Source: Dipteronia dyeriana
Lineage: Eukaryota; Streptophyta; Magnoliopsida; Sapindales; Sapindaceae
Reading direction: 5' to 3'
Length of the DNA stretch: 64,000 nucleotides
Assembly: GCA_032871835.1 (NCBI GenBank)
Contig: CM065298.1
Span: 14,327,096 to 14,391,095 of the forward strand
The translations under genes were made by a program, and so were the position numbers. The notes below the pieces were generated by a model. That model saw only the letters and a program-made list of their open reading frames with translations. It was not told the DNA's origin and did no database searches. Below, piece by piece: positions 11,375 through 23,287 of the stretch (position 1 is its first letter; the number at the start of each line of letters is the position of its first letter).

Positions 11375-13590
11375 ATTTCTTTTTATTATTATTATAATTG
11401 CCAAAAAAATGATTTTTTTAAGCTTATAAAATAGGGTAATATTAATAATATTATAAATTATTTATTAAATAGGTAAATGTTGGAAATCATTTTTGAGTAT
11501 GAGGGTATCCATAATCCACTTTTCAAACATTTTTTTATTAAAAAACCCTTAAACTTCTTCTCAATTATTTTTTTTACCGCTTAAATTTATATATATATAA
11601 TCATTCTCATTTACCGCAACAATACAAGTGTAACTGCAACTCTTTTTTGCTATTTTGTTTGTTTTAGGGCTATATATAATCAATCTCATTTACCAACAAC
11701 AATACAAGTGTAACTACAAATCTTTGTTTCTATTTTGTTTTTGTTTTAGGGCTCACGTGTTAAACCACAATTATCTGGAATATTCTTTAAATATATTATT
11801 TATATTATCTGTTTATCGTTAAGAAGAGCATAAGAGATTCCAATAGATAAATAATTTCAAATTTCAATTTTTTTTCTAATTACCTGATAAATCAAGTGGT
11901 TAATTTAAAAAAAAAATCAAATTCAAAAAATTTCAATAGCAATTTAGTTGGAGTAATTTAGGTTCTATCGTTTATTTTTTATATTTTTAGTAATAAATTG
12001 TTTTATCTTTAAATATACATTAGCTTTAATTATATTTTTTAAAATTATAAATTTGAGTTACATGAAAGATTAAAAGGATTAGTTCTTCTAAAAATGTTTT
12101 TATTATATGTATATAATTGTGTCCTATTTTTTTTCCCTTAGGGCCTCAAAATCGCTCTAATAAAACTTCCATTTGAAGACTTCAACCACCAAGTTAAAAT
12201 GCATTCTTAGAATTGTTATTATTTTAAAAAAAAAAAAACTGAAACAAACTCTACCTAGTTCTCAATAAATGCACCGATATTGTGGTTTTATTTGATGTGA
12301 TTAAATAGGTAGAATATGTTACACGCACCTTGCATGAAAAATTGATGTATCATTCTTTTTCAATGTTTTGTTCACAATCATGCAATTTTTTCCTGTTTTC
12401 CCTTTATATATGTGTGTTAAAAGTGGAATACCGCAATTTTATGAGTAAAAAATTTATAAAAAGAATGAAATTATATGTATATTAATCAACGAAGCTAAAA
12501 TTGAGTAGAAAGGCAAATTTTGGTGAATTTGCAATGTCAACAAAATGAATACAAATTTATGATTTTTTTATGAGATATTGGAGATAATTAAAATAACAAA
12601 TCGTGGATGCATTTATTTAGTTTTCAAGTTAACCATACCTTGGATGAATATGTCAAATGAGTTGCAATAGTTAGACAGAAGTGCAACAGATACCGAAGTG
12701 GTTACAAAGGTTTCCACCCTACCTATTGTTAGAGTGGAGAGTTTTTTTTTGAGTCATGGATGACAAAATATAGAATGATAGTCAATTATAATAAAAAAGA
12801 TTATACTATTGAAATGAAAATTCTAATTTGTATACTTACAAGTTACAGCATCAAAATATGGATAATCATGATGAGAAGAGTGGTAAAGATTGTATTTGAG
12901 ATGAAAATTAACAAAATATTTTGTAGGTTGGGCAATGGGTTTGTGAGACTACATGGGATGCTTTCTCGGCGGGTTGAGTCTGATGCTATGAGTGTTGATT
13001 TGTGCAATGGAATGGAAAGTCCGTATCGATGTTTGGAAAGTCGGTGTTGATTTTGGTAGAGATGAGTTTTTATTTGGATTATTGATACTTCATTTTAAAA
13101 TTTTATGAAATTACATTCATAATTTCATACTTTCATAATCGTATAAATCATAATACAAATTATTTTATCTTCTTCAAATTCTCAGGTGCAAAATGGTGGT
13201 TTATATATATATATAATCTTCTTTGAATTCTCTGGTAAAAAAGGTGAAATTACATTCATACTATAGATGTAGTGTTTGTTTTTTTATAATAATTTTTATG
13301 TTTTTAACACTCTCCTTTCTTGTAATACTATTATTAATTTTTTTCATTTTTAAGTCTAGGTCCGGCCCACGGGCCTTGATAGTCAAGACCAACACACCCA
13401 CTCAACGGGCTTAATGGGCCCACCTTTACAATCGAGAAAGTGACATGTAAATTTGGTTGATTGTGTGAACCAAAAGCTTGAAGCAGAATGGTATGTGAAT
13501 TTTCATGCAGAAACAACTAACAATTGTCAATGGGTTCTACAATCCTGTGTGGCTGTGTTTATACACAAATTTTTTGTTGGGATTTGAAGG
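11375..13590. other. AT-rich intergenic DNA
   Basis: I see no supported gene. An 80-base tandem duplication is listed separately. A 96-codon plus frame at 12760-13050 has no recognisable domain and no codon or splice context, so it is not called as a gene. Confidence 0.6.
11590..11752. repeat. Two-copy tandem duplication, ~80 bp unit
   Basis: Two adjacent units (about 11590-11668 and 11669-11752) share CTCATTTACC, CAACAATACAAGTGTAACT and TATTTTGTTTGTTTTAGGGC, with a few substitutions and small indels. It is a simple local duplication without coding potential. Confidence 0.85.
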
Positions 13591-14453
13591 TTAATTAGAA
13601 TAGTGATAGAAAATTCAGTACAAATTATTATATGAAATACTAAGCAAATACAACGGTAGCTCTTGAATTATGGAGGTTTCTTCTTCTTTTTATTCAATAT
13701 TGAAATTCATGAAATCAAGAGTTTACAACAATTTAAAGCCATGGATTAGGTACAGTTCAATTGGATAAATGTTGTCACTTTATTCGCATGTGGAAATTGT
13801 GAGATATATCACAATTTTTATTGTCTTTTGTGATGATATCATCGGTTTAATAACTTAAGTTTAAAAGACACCTATTATGGTGAACTACCAAAGTTGGCCC
13901 TAAAGTTTTATTTGTAAAAAACAAGGTTCTGAACTCCTCTATATTTCTCCCAAACAAAGTTGTCTGAAAACTTGTATATCTCTCCAAAAACGTTGTCTCG
14001 TTCCAGAATCTGCACAAGAAGGTAACTAATATTTATGATTTCGTGTATTATCTTTTCTGTTTTTATGCATTTCTGATTTTTTACATGCATTTCTGTGTTG
14101 TAAGAACATGCATGAACATTTAATAGATCCGAGTATTTTTAATGTGTGGCCGAGAATATTTAAAGAAGAATCGAGCATATTTGTTATTGGACCGAGGTTT
14201 TATAAATTTTGAAAAAAGCTCGATTATATGGAAAAAATGCTCGATAATTTGAAGAATATTCTCGATTCCCGTAAAAAGTTATCGATCCCTTGAAAAAGGT
14301 CTCGATCCCTTTGGAAAAAGCTCGATCCCTTACAATAAGTTCTCGATCCGTTTCCAAAAAACTCGACCCCTTTGATAATGTTCTCGATCTCTTACACTTA
14401 ATAAATATTTTTAATTCTTAATAATTGTAAACTTAATTTAATTTTTTAATTTG
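13591..14453. repeat. 863-bp tandem duplication, unit 1
   Basis: This unit begins TTAATTAGAATAGTG and repeats immediately at 14454. It contains pre-MULE flank, the MULE left terminus (13844-13890) and an array of CTCGATCC-type subterminal repeats (about 14160-14400). By eye the two units differ at only a few positions (for example TTCAAT against TTCAGT, TATATCTC against TATCTCTC), so the event is recent. Confidence 0.97.
14160..14400. repeat. MULE left subterminal TCGA repeats (duplicated at 15023-15263)
   Basis: About ten irregular units of the form CTCGATCCCTT followed by an A-rich spacer, beginning as GAG/TCGAG variants at 14125-14200. The same array recurs in the second 863-bp unit. The TCGA core is shared with the right end of this element and with both ends of the other MULE in the window. 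Confidence 0.8.
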
Positions 14454-15316
14454 TTAATTAGAATAGTGATAGAAAATTCAGTACAAATTATTATATGAAA
14501 TACTAAGCAAATACAACGGTAGCTCTTGAATTATGGAGGTTTCTTCTTCTTTTTATTCAGTATTGAAATTCATGAAATCAAGAGTTTACAACAATTTAAA
14601 GCCATGGATTAGGTACAGTTCAATTGGATAAATGTTGTCACTTTATTCGCATGTGGAAATTGTGAGATATATCACAATTTTTATTGTCTTTTGTGATGAT
14701 ATCATCGGTTTAATAACTTAAGTTTAAAAGACACCTATTATGGTGAACTACCAAAGTTGGCCCTAAAGTTTTATTTGTAAAAAACAAGGTTCTGAACTCC
14801 TCTATATTTCTCCCAAACAAAGTTGTCTGAAAACTTGTATCTCTCTCCAAAAACGTTGTCTCGTTCCAGAATCTGCACAAGAAGGTAACTAATATTTATG
14901 ATTTCGTGTATTATCTTTTCTGTTTTTATGCATTTCTGATTTTTTACATGCATTTCTGTGTTGTAAGAACATGCATGAACATTTAATAGATCCGAGTATT
15001 TTTAATGTGTGGCCGAGAATATTTAAAGAAGAATCGAGCATATTTGTTATTGGACCGAGGTTTTATAAATTTTGAAAAAAGCTCGATTATATGGAAAAAA
15101 TGCTCGATAATTTGAAGAATATTCTCGATTCCCGTAAAAAGTTATCGATCCCTTGAAAAAGGTCTCGATCCCTTTGGAAAAAGCTCGATCCCTTACAATA
15201 AGTTCTCGATCCGTTTCCAAAAAACTCGACCCCTTTGATAATGTTCTCGATCCCTTACACTTAATAAATATTTTTAATTCTTAATAATTGTAAACTTAAT
15301 TTAATTTTTTAATTTG
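14454..15316. repeat. 863-bp tandem duplication, unit 2
   Basis: This is the second copy of the unit at 13591-14453 and has exactly the same length. It ends 36 bases before the transposase start codon, so the functional left end of the MULE is now present twice in direct orientation. Confidence 0.97.
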
Positions 15317-15352
15317 TTAATAATGGTTTGTGATGATGATTTTCACATGACA

Positions 15353-18112
15353 ATGGATCGGATGAGAATAGTCATATCTTACAACGGTCGATGAGAGCAA
15401 TTACCTTATGGAAGTCAGAGGTTTTTCGGTTCCGATAACCAAGGAATGTATGTGTCAAAGAATATGACTTACGAAGAGCTGGTGTCGATCGTGCAAACAG
15501 TTGTGAAATACGATGTGAACAAATACATTGTTGATCTACAATCTATATCAATTGTTCCCAGGACAACATGTCGCACATTTATAAGAAACGACGATGATGT
15601 TTTGTTTATACTAGGGGAAGATAGGGTGATCCCTCAAGTATGTGTTAGTCTAATTGAGAGGGCAACAACAAATGTGATAGCTGAAGATACCCCTGGCCGT
15701 GGAAACACCCAACAATTTCTATCGTCAAGCAGAAGCAACCAATTGTTCACTGAAAGAAGTGGGAACGAAGAGCAGCAAAACATGTGTGGTGTCCCACCGG
15801 AAGTAGCCAACCATGGTTATATAGTTGGACCTCAATTGGATGAGTTCTTTGGTTGTCAAATTGAAATGAATACTGGGCAGTAGAACCACCAATACCATGA
15901 GATGTACAATGACATGAATAATGAGCAGAACAATGAGCCGAATTTTGGGCCAATTCATGAAGTGGCTAATGAGGCAAATTTACATCCGGTAAATAATGTA
16001 GCAAACAATGAGGAAGATGAAGAAGCTGTACAAACAGAAAGACGTGCAAGACGTGTACACAGATGTAGTTCTAGTGCAGTAGATATAGTTGGGACCTTTG
16101 AGGTCTGGCCTAATGTACCTGAAGCTGATTCTGACAATGCCATAACGTGGGCAATTCCAGGAGCAGAATCGTACTCTTTTGGTATGGGTGGAAGCAGGAG
16201 CTTGGTAGAAGATGAACCTATAAGCATGATATATAAAGAGCAATTTTTTCATAGTAAAAAGGATTTGAAGAGATTAGTTAGGCATTTTGCAATGCGACAC
16301 AACTTCGAATGGAAGGTGAAAAGGTCGAATAAGACAGCGTTACATCTGGTTTGTTTGATGGACAACTGTACATGGAAGTTAAGAACGGTGAGGAGAGATG
16401 AAGTAACATACTTCCAAGTAAGAAGTTTTGTCAACGAACACACTTGTCCGTTAGAGGAGATTCACCGCCGCCATCGACAAGCTAGTGCAGTCATAATTGG
16501 AGATGTGGTTGCACCTAGATTGCAACAACAGGATGGTCGACTAATGCGTCCAAAGGACATAATCGCCGACATGAAAACAATGTATGGCATTCAAATCATG
16601 TACAGTAAGGCATATCAAGCTCTCGATTATGCGTTGTCATTGACCTATGGAACTAATGAGGAAACTTTTCAATTACTGCCATCATTCGGTTACGTGTTGG
16701 AAGAAAAAAATCTCGAAATAATCACTGACTTACAGTGTGACAAAGATGGTAAATTCCTATACTTTTTCATGTCGTTGGGTGCCTCCCTTAGAGGATTCCG
16801 AAGGTGTCTGCGTCCAGTTATTGTCGTTGATGGTACCCATTTAAAGGGAAGATTCGGGGGTACAATGTTTGTTGCAACTGCACAAGATAGGAATGGACAG
16901 ATTTATCCCATTGCTTTTGGCTACGGTGACTCAGAGAACAACCTATCATAGGAGTAGTTTTTGGATTGCTTGAAAGGTGCCCTTGGTCATATAGAAGATT
17001 TGGTATTCATTTCTGATCATCATGCAAGCATTGAAGCAGGGATTTCTAAAGTGTTTCCTTATGCCACCCATACCATATGTTGTTGGCACTTTTCTGAAAA
17101 TATTAAAAAGCGATATCACAGAAAAGATGTTGCCGCAATAATGGACAAAGCAGCCCGAGCGTACACCAAGTTGGAATATAACTGGCACACGGAAGAGTTA
17201 CAAAACTTGCACCCGAATGCATATGATTGTGTAATTGATATCGGTCTACACAAGTGGTCCCGTGTACATTGCCTCAACATGAGGTACAAGGTGATGGAAA
17301 CAAATACTGCAGAATGCATAAACTCATGCCTAAAATTTGCAAGGCAACTGCCTATGTTGACTCTGGGAGAGTTCATTAGGAATATGCTATAACGTTGGTT
17401 TCACGATTGTCATAGCGCTGCACAGTCCATGCGTCATCAGTTGACCGAAGCAGCACATCTTGTGATCCTAAAACGGGTGGAGAAGTGTAATTTTATGACC
17501 ATAAATCCAGTTGACTGAAACATATACTCTGTGAAACGGTCTGGAAAATAGTGGACCGTTGACTTAGCTCGAAAGACCTGCACATGCAACAAATTCCAAA
17601 TGAACCAGCTTCCGTGTTCTCACGTGCTTGCTGCCGCAAGGTACATCATACGTTTTAGTATACGGTTAATATTACTGCAACGTGAATCTCATTGTTTTCA
17701 TTGTTTTTACAAAGACCGAAACATGGATTTCACATCCCTATGTATGGATTTCTACAAGAGACAGACACTTATTGACTCGTACTCGGTTCCTATTATACCG
17801 GTTGGACATCCTTCCACCTGGGTTGTGTCATCTGACATCGCTGAGAGGGTGATTTTAAATCCAATCTCCAGGAGACAAGCAGGCCGTCCAAGGGCGGGTC
17901 GACATATATCGTCTTCGGAGAGGATAACTACATAAAACTGTAGAAGATGTGGACAACCATGACATAATTCCAGGAGATGTTCTAACCCAGCTTTGATTAA
18001 TGAAGGTCCGAACAGAGTTGTTTATGATGAATACAGACACAAGTGTAGCATTTGTCATACAGTTGGCCATAATAGACAGACGTGTCCTACTAGAGACTCC
18101 ACAGTGGAATGA
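15353..18112 (+). pseudogene. MULE transposase (MuDR-type, SWIM zinc finger), nonsense-inactivated
   Basis: A single 920-codon frame runs from ATG 15353 to TGA 18110-18112. An N-terminal PB1-like region (about residues 1-110, MDRMRIVISYNGR) comes first, then an acidic linker and a MuDR/WRKY-GCM1-like DNA-binding domain (about 295-365, with CLMDNCTWKL and HTCPLE). The DDE core follows: VIVVDGTHLKG near 16810-16840 (first D), VFISDHHASI near 17005 (second D), the C/H motif ICCWHF and NTAECINS near 17305 (E). Next is a SWIM finger (CTCNKFQMNQLPCSH, about 17578-17630), and at the C terminus two CCHC zinc knuckles (17938-18090). In-frame stops occur at 15392, 15881, 16949, 16955, 17390, 17516, 17549, 17933 and 17960. 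I found no frameshift. The catalytic residues are retained. Confidence 0.93.
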
Positions 18113-18327
18113 TTTTAGGCATTATGATGATAACATTGTGAAATTTTATACTCGTATGACTTGTTCAATAACTGAATTTCAATTTTAATTAAATAGGATT
18201 TCCAATTAGTGTTACACTTGTGATTTATGATAGTTGAAAATGAAACAAAAATTAAAATAAAATTTTATTTCAATGTAAACAATTTTATACAAAAAATGGT
18301 ACATTTACAGAAGAATTATACATAAAA

Positions 18328-21300
18328 CTAAACGGGCCGGGAGTTTGAAAAAATCTCAACTGCCATATTCTCCTGAATGAACTCTATATCGTCTTCCAAC
18401 CAATCAAAATCTTTTCTGTCCGTCAGAATGTACTCGATCAATCTCAACTTGTGGGGACCACAGTTACCCCTACAGTTGGACACATTAACATGCGTTAATA
18501 AAACAATAATCTTTTAATAACCCAATCTCAAAGTAAATGAAAACAAAATGTCTTACGATTTCTTTTACTGGGGGACACTGGATGCGAACACCACCCTGAT
18601 TGAGAAAGGCTTATTCTTCTTAGGGAACGTCTCACAGTCAGGTGATCGCGCAGTATGAAAACCGGCCTGATGCAACATCGAAGGCAAAAACCAATGAACA
18701 GCGTCCCATGGGTGAGGTCGACAGTCACCAATAGCTAATGTTGGCACCCAATGTTGCACGGTATCAGAACCTGTAAATGTAAAAAGAAGGTGTTAGAATG
18801 TACAAATCCATTTGTAACAAAAAATTACAAAACAAGTAACACTTACCGTGTCAACCTCGTGCCACATACGGTTTCCAATCGGGGCACCACCATGCACCGT
18901 CGTAAGGTCCTCATTGGTCCACCAGGACCTCAGCACATTCCACCTCGCCGTGGTGATCTCCCCGCGAGCAGCACAAGGGACCTCCAGATATGACTGTACA
19001 AACATTTCATCGACAAAAATTAGTAATGTTTTACAAACTAATTTAAAAGCATACTAAATCATGACTTTTGTTCAATACTTACAAAAAATTGTGTATCCAA
19101 TATATTGATCATCTGGTTGTACGCAGTCGGGAATGCTCACTGATGCTTCTGAAGAATATAGAGGTACGCGTCCATATGCTGAGAGTGTTTACATGTAATA
19201 AAGTGTTATGAGTGTATCATATCTAAAACAAACATTATATAGAAAATGTTCGGTTCGTCGTACCTCGTCCTCCAACTCCATGAAGTCGGTCTGCATTCGA
19301 TGGAAACATGCAACATCAACTGGCTCCAGCACGTCCACATCACGTCTGCATTAATTTCCCATTAGCAACACAAATATTTAATTGAACAGAAGAAAACCTG
19401 CGACTTGAATAGAAAAAAAAATTACTTACCTTTCCCTGTTTATGTTTTTCTTGAAGACTCGATAAGCCTTCAACTGGTCACCGTCTACCAGTCTGTGGGG
19501 ATCGAAAATGTGGTCCAAAGGCTGAAGTATTACTCTCGCCCTCTTCGGTGGGTAGGGATCTGTGTACGGGTTGAGCAACTGCCAACCGTACTTCAATACG
19601 CTCCTCTCCAGTCGAACTCCCCCCGCTGGGGTATTGTGCGATGAAGAGGTATGTCCCCTTTAAGGCTGGATGGATCTAGAAGGTGGAGGGGACAGCTGTC
19701 GATCGATCGATGGGGGAAGTGGAGGGGGAGACTGCTGCTCGATCGAAGGGGCCGGTTGTTGCTCGACCAATGAGCCTGCTATTGTACGTGTAACAAGCCT
19801 TGTATCTCCAGTACGTTGGTGAGCCTCACTCTCCGGAACTGCCCCTTCGGTATGTGGATCCTCCCCGATGACCACCAGTGCTGTCTGTCCCCTCGGTATG
19901 TGGTATATCCACATGTCCTATCTCCGGGAGTGAAGTCAGGATCAGGACCAGGTGGACCATCCTGATACGTATGTGTGTTGATGCTGTGAAGACTCCTGAT
20001 CAATGCGAGCAACTTCCGATGTTGCTCTTATCGATCCTCATCGCCCTTCTGGATCATATCTAGAAACTCCCGGTGCTGGAGCTGTCGATCATCCTTACTC
20101 TTTCGGAGGGCTTCACGTAACTCGTTGAAAAGATGTTCCCATGGGGCCTGAATTCATGTCAACATTGTTAGTATTACAACACTCTACAGATTGCGTTAAT
20201 AAAAACGAAACTATCATCTCAACTTACCTCCACATCACGTCCAATGCCTGCACGAGAATCCCCTCTGGATGCACCAGGTCCGGGGTTGGTAAACCGAACC
20301 CTTCTATGCCTCACTCGCCGAGGAGATGGCTCAGATCCGTCAGTGTACATGGCACTGAAACTCGGGCCCGATGGGTCAGTAGCCTCCGTATCACTATACC
20401 TCCTTCCCCTACCCTCCGCCCCCTCATCCTCCGCCGCCTCTGAACCATCTCAATGGCTCCCACCATCAGTAGTCTGATCAGGGACAGACAGAAGGTGAAC
20501 CCTATCAACCTCTATATACAGGCTCCCCCTCTCGCTTAGGTCTGCAAAGTACGGTGCTCCCTCAACAGCTCCTGTGGGCACGATTTCCTCCCTCACAAAC
20601 ATCTGAAAACTTAGTTAGAGGAATGTCATTGTAAACATAGTAATTAATATAACGATTGACAAATTAAATACATACCCTAGCACTGAAAATCTTGGCCAAC
20701 TTCTTCCTTCTAGGTTGTTTTGTCAACTCTCACTTCAACATACGAGGAGAAAGCTCTGTAACCCTTCGGGCGCTGAAATCGACGCCTAGCTGGGGGATTA
20801 CCTCGAAAGAAAATATCTGCATCAGAGATAAGTACAGTTAGAATCCATAAAATTTAGGCAACAAAATATAAAGTCCATTTTGTAATTCAAAGTTCTTACC
20901 AAGAGGGCATGCGACATACCGTAAATGTTGTACCCCTCAACGGTATGTACAACATCGTCCTGTGACTGTTGGCCTCTCACCTCACGTCGCCGGGGTAACA
21001 CATGCTTGAATGAAAAAATAAAATGCCTATATACGTGGGCACCCCATGGGAAAACATTGAAGGCAGAGAGGTCCTCCATCAACCGAAACTGCTAAACTGG
21101 AATCTGGAATCTTGAATCTCTCGTCCACCCCCATCAATATCCAGTTCAACATGTATATGAGGCACAACTTCATAGCATTGTACGCCTCCTGAAACTCTTC
21201 GAGGGTAAGAACAACCCTCAACTCCTCTAACGATACCTCATCGGCTCTAGGAAAGTACCGTTGATGTATGTCATTCTCCACTGCAGCATACAGACCAGTG

Positions 21301-21638
21301 TCCGGTACAACTTCAAAACATATTCCGGTGATTAGGTAAAATTCCACATTCTAACAACTCACCACATGGTTTCCTAACAGGAACCGCATCTTATCGGTTG
21401 GCCCGTTATAGTCCAACTCCCACAACAGCAGCTGATGGATAACACCACCAAAAAACTTCATTTCCCGGTGCATCGACATGAAATGCCCGAAACAGGACGT
21501 CATGAACCGACGCCGATCCTCAACAGCAAAATCTTCTAAGACCAGGTTCAATGCATCGTCTATACGGTCGAGGGAATTTTCCCTTGAACCAATCTCCCTA
21601 TGGAGTTTTAAGGAAATCCTTCAACCTGCTCCTTATCT
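18328..21638 (-). pseudogene. DUF1985/Ulp1-like cysteine protease gene of the MULE, multi-exon, decayed
   Basis: This gene is convergent to the transposase. Exon 1 (about 21638-20905) carries DUF1985: SCFGHFM..HREMKFFGG, ENDIHQRYF, LCLIYMLNWILMG, LSAFNVFPWGAHVYRH. Further exons lie near 20815-20680, 20605-20230 (acidic, Pro/Ser-rich), 20150-19640, 19600-19432, 19350-19263, 19180-19083 and 18993-18846. The last two (18772-18545 and 18475-18328) form the C-terminal protease domain with HW, WDA, VPQ and GNCGPH, which match the His, Asp, Gln and Cys of Ulp1 peptidases. Several junctions have clear GTAAG and CAG splice sites. Stops (for example TAA just after VPQ, TGA in the 19180-19083 exon) and a lost first ATG (ATA) inactivate it. 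Exon limits are by eye. Confidence 0.8.
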
Positions 21639-21669
21639 GCAATGTCACAGAAACAATACATAAGTAAAC

Positions 21670-22320
21670 TGGAAAAAACTCGGTATTATGAAATATATTC
21701 TCGATCATTTGATAATATTTTCGATCGTTTGAAAAATATTCTCGATCGTTTGAAAAATATTCTCGATCGTTTGGAAAATATTCTCGATCTTCTGAAAAAT
21801 ATTCTAGATTGTTTGAAAAATAATCTCGATCGTTTGAAAAATATTCTCGATCTTTTAAAAATAATCTTGATCGATTAGAAAATATTCTCGATCTTCTGAA
21901 AATTATTCTCGATCGTTTGAAAAATAATCTCGATCGTTTGGAAAATATTCTCGATCTTCTGAAAAATATTCTCGATCGTTTGAAAAATATTCTCTATCTT
22001 TTGAAAATATTCTCGATCGTTTGAAAAATATTTTCTATCTTTTGAAAATATTATCGATCGTTTGAAAAATAATCTCGATCGTTTGAAAAATATTCTTGAT
22101 CGTTTGAAAAATATTCTCGATCATTTGAAAATATTATCGATCTTTTGAGAATAATTTCGATCGTTTGTTGAAAATATTCTCGAACTTTTGAAAATAATCT
22201 CGATCGTTTGAAACATATTCTCGATCTTTTGAAAAATCTTCGTCATTCTTACTTAAAAATCCTCGATCTAGTTCCAAAAAGCCTCGATTTCGTTAAAAAA
22301 AATCTCGATTTAAAAATTTC
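21670..22320. repeat. MULE right subterminal array, ~20-bp unit with TCGATCG core
   Basis: About 27 head-to-tail units close to TTGAAAAATATTCTCGATCG run from about 21700 to 22240, with more divergent units at both sides. Neighbouring units differ mainly as TCGTTTG against TCTTTTG. The array lies upstream of the minus-strand protease gene, between it and the element terminus. A short plus frame through it (21642-21878) is an artefact of the repeat. Confidence 0.95.
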
Positions 22321-22712
22321 TCAAAATTACAATTCATCGATACCCAGAATTTCATATTCTTCATCACATATTCAACCTAATTTCAAACTCTAACCTAAAC
22401 CACAACCATTATCAGATCTCGTTTTCAACCCTCATCTACGAATTCAATCAACAAAACACAAGTCTAACATGCAATGACAAGTTATCAACTACAAAATCCA
22501 GAACAAAAACGAACAGAAATTACATCTGTCAATCGCAACAAATCTGGTGTATTCTCGTTCACGTTCCGGTCACTTCTCCGTCGATTTGTTGGCGTCGGTC
22601 TCTTTCTCACTCTTGCTTTTTTCACACTAACAAAATGACAACTTTATATCTTTTTTAACAGTTCAGGGTATTTTTGTCTGATCATACTAAATGGTGTCTT
22701 TTAAATATACAT

Positions 22713-23287
22713 TCCCCCCAAATGGTGCCAATAATTTATCGACCCCTTATTGGCATAATACTTATGTAAAAAGAAAACGATATGAATATACGGTTGAGAA
22801 TTCCATACTATTTTTTTTGACCAAGTTAAAGATGGTTTTATAGCAATAAAAGTATTTGTTTCAAATAATAAATATTCATTCAATTTAAGCTCAAATTAAG
22901 TACTAGTGGTCCGGTGTTGGATTTGACCTTTTGATGAAGCAATGCGTGTTGCACATATAAATTAAATAAAATTGTGTTTTATAATAATACATGTAAATAT
23001 GATCTTGAACAAAATAATACATTCTTATATTTTTCCTTCTATAATCAATTCAAATTATTAATTACTAACTACTACAACAACAACAACAACAATAATAATA
23101 ATATCAGTAAAAGATAACATGTTAAAAGGATCGGTTTCATTACCCATTGAAATTACGAATGGGTTTACGTTTTCATTTTTAAACCCAAAAAGCTAACAGA
23201 TGAATTTGAATAGATCGGTAAATTTACAACAATGCAGAAATGATGGAAAATAGTACTCTTTTTATGTTGAATTTTGAGAGTATCGTT
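22713..23287. other. AT-rich intergenic DNA
   Basis: This lies between the right end of the MULE and the next MITE. There is a short (ACA)n(ATA)n run at 23071-23105. I see no gene or named repeat. Confidence 0.6.

Larger units (their letters stand above)
13844..22712 (+). mobile_element. Kaonashi-type MULE (transposase plus Ulp1-like protease), copy 1
   Basis: The left terminus reads TTAATAACTTAAG then TTTAAAAGACACC (13844-13873), and the right terminus has GGTGTCTTTTAAATAT in reverse complement (22692-22707). Between them lie a transposase gene (+) and a convergent DUF1985/Ulp1-like gene (-), with tandem TCGA-centred repeats inside each end. Mutator-like elements with a second Ulp1-like gene are known as Kaonashi elements. 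The exact ends and target-site duplication could not be fixed, partly because the left end is duplicated. The transposase has nine stops, so the copy is non-autonomous now. Confidence 0.8.

Noticed and set aside
12760..13050. 96-codon plus frame as a small gene
   Set aside because: No domain, no repeat copy, no splice or promoter evidence, and AT-rich codons like the surroundings.
15725..16252. Several 64-90 codon minus frames opposite the MULE transposase
   Set aside because: They are antisense shadows of the transposase and are not conserved with the second MULE copy except as shadows.
21680..22240. Regular 20-bp repeats that could suggest a CRISPR array
   Set aside because: There are no unique spacers, the units are head to tail and degenerate, and the context is a plant MULE end.
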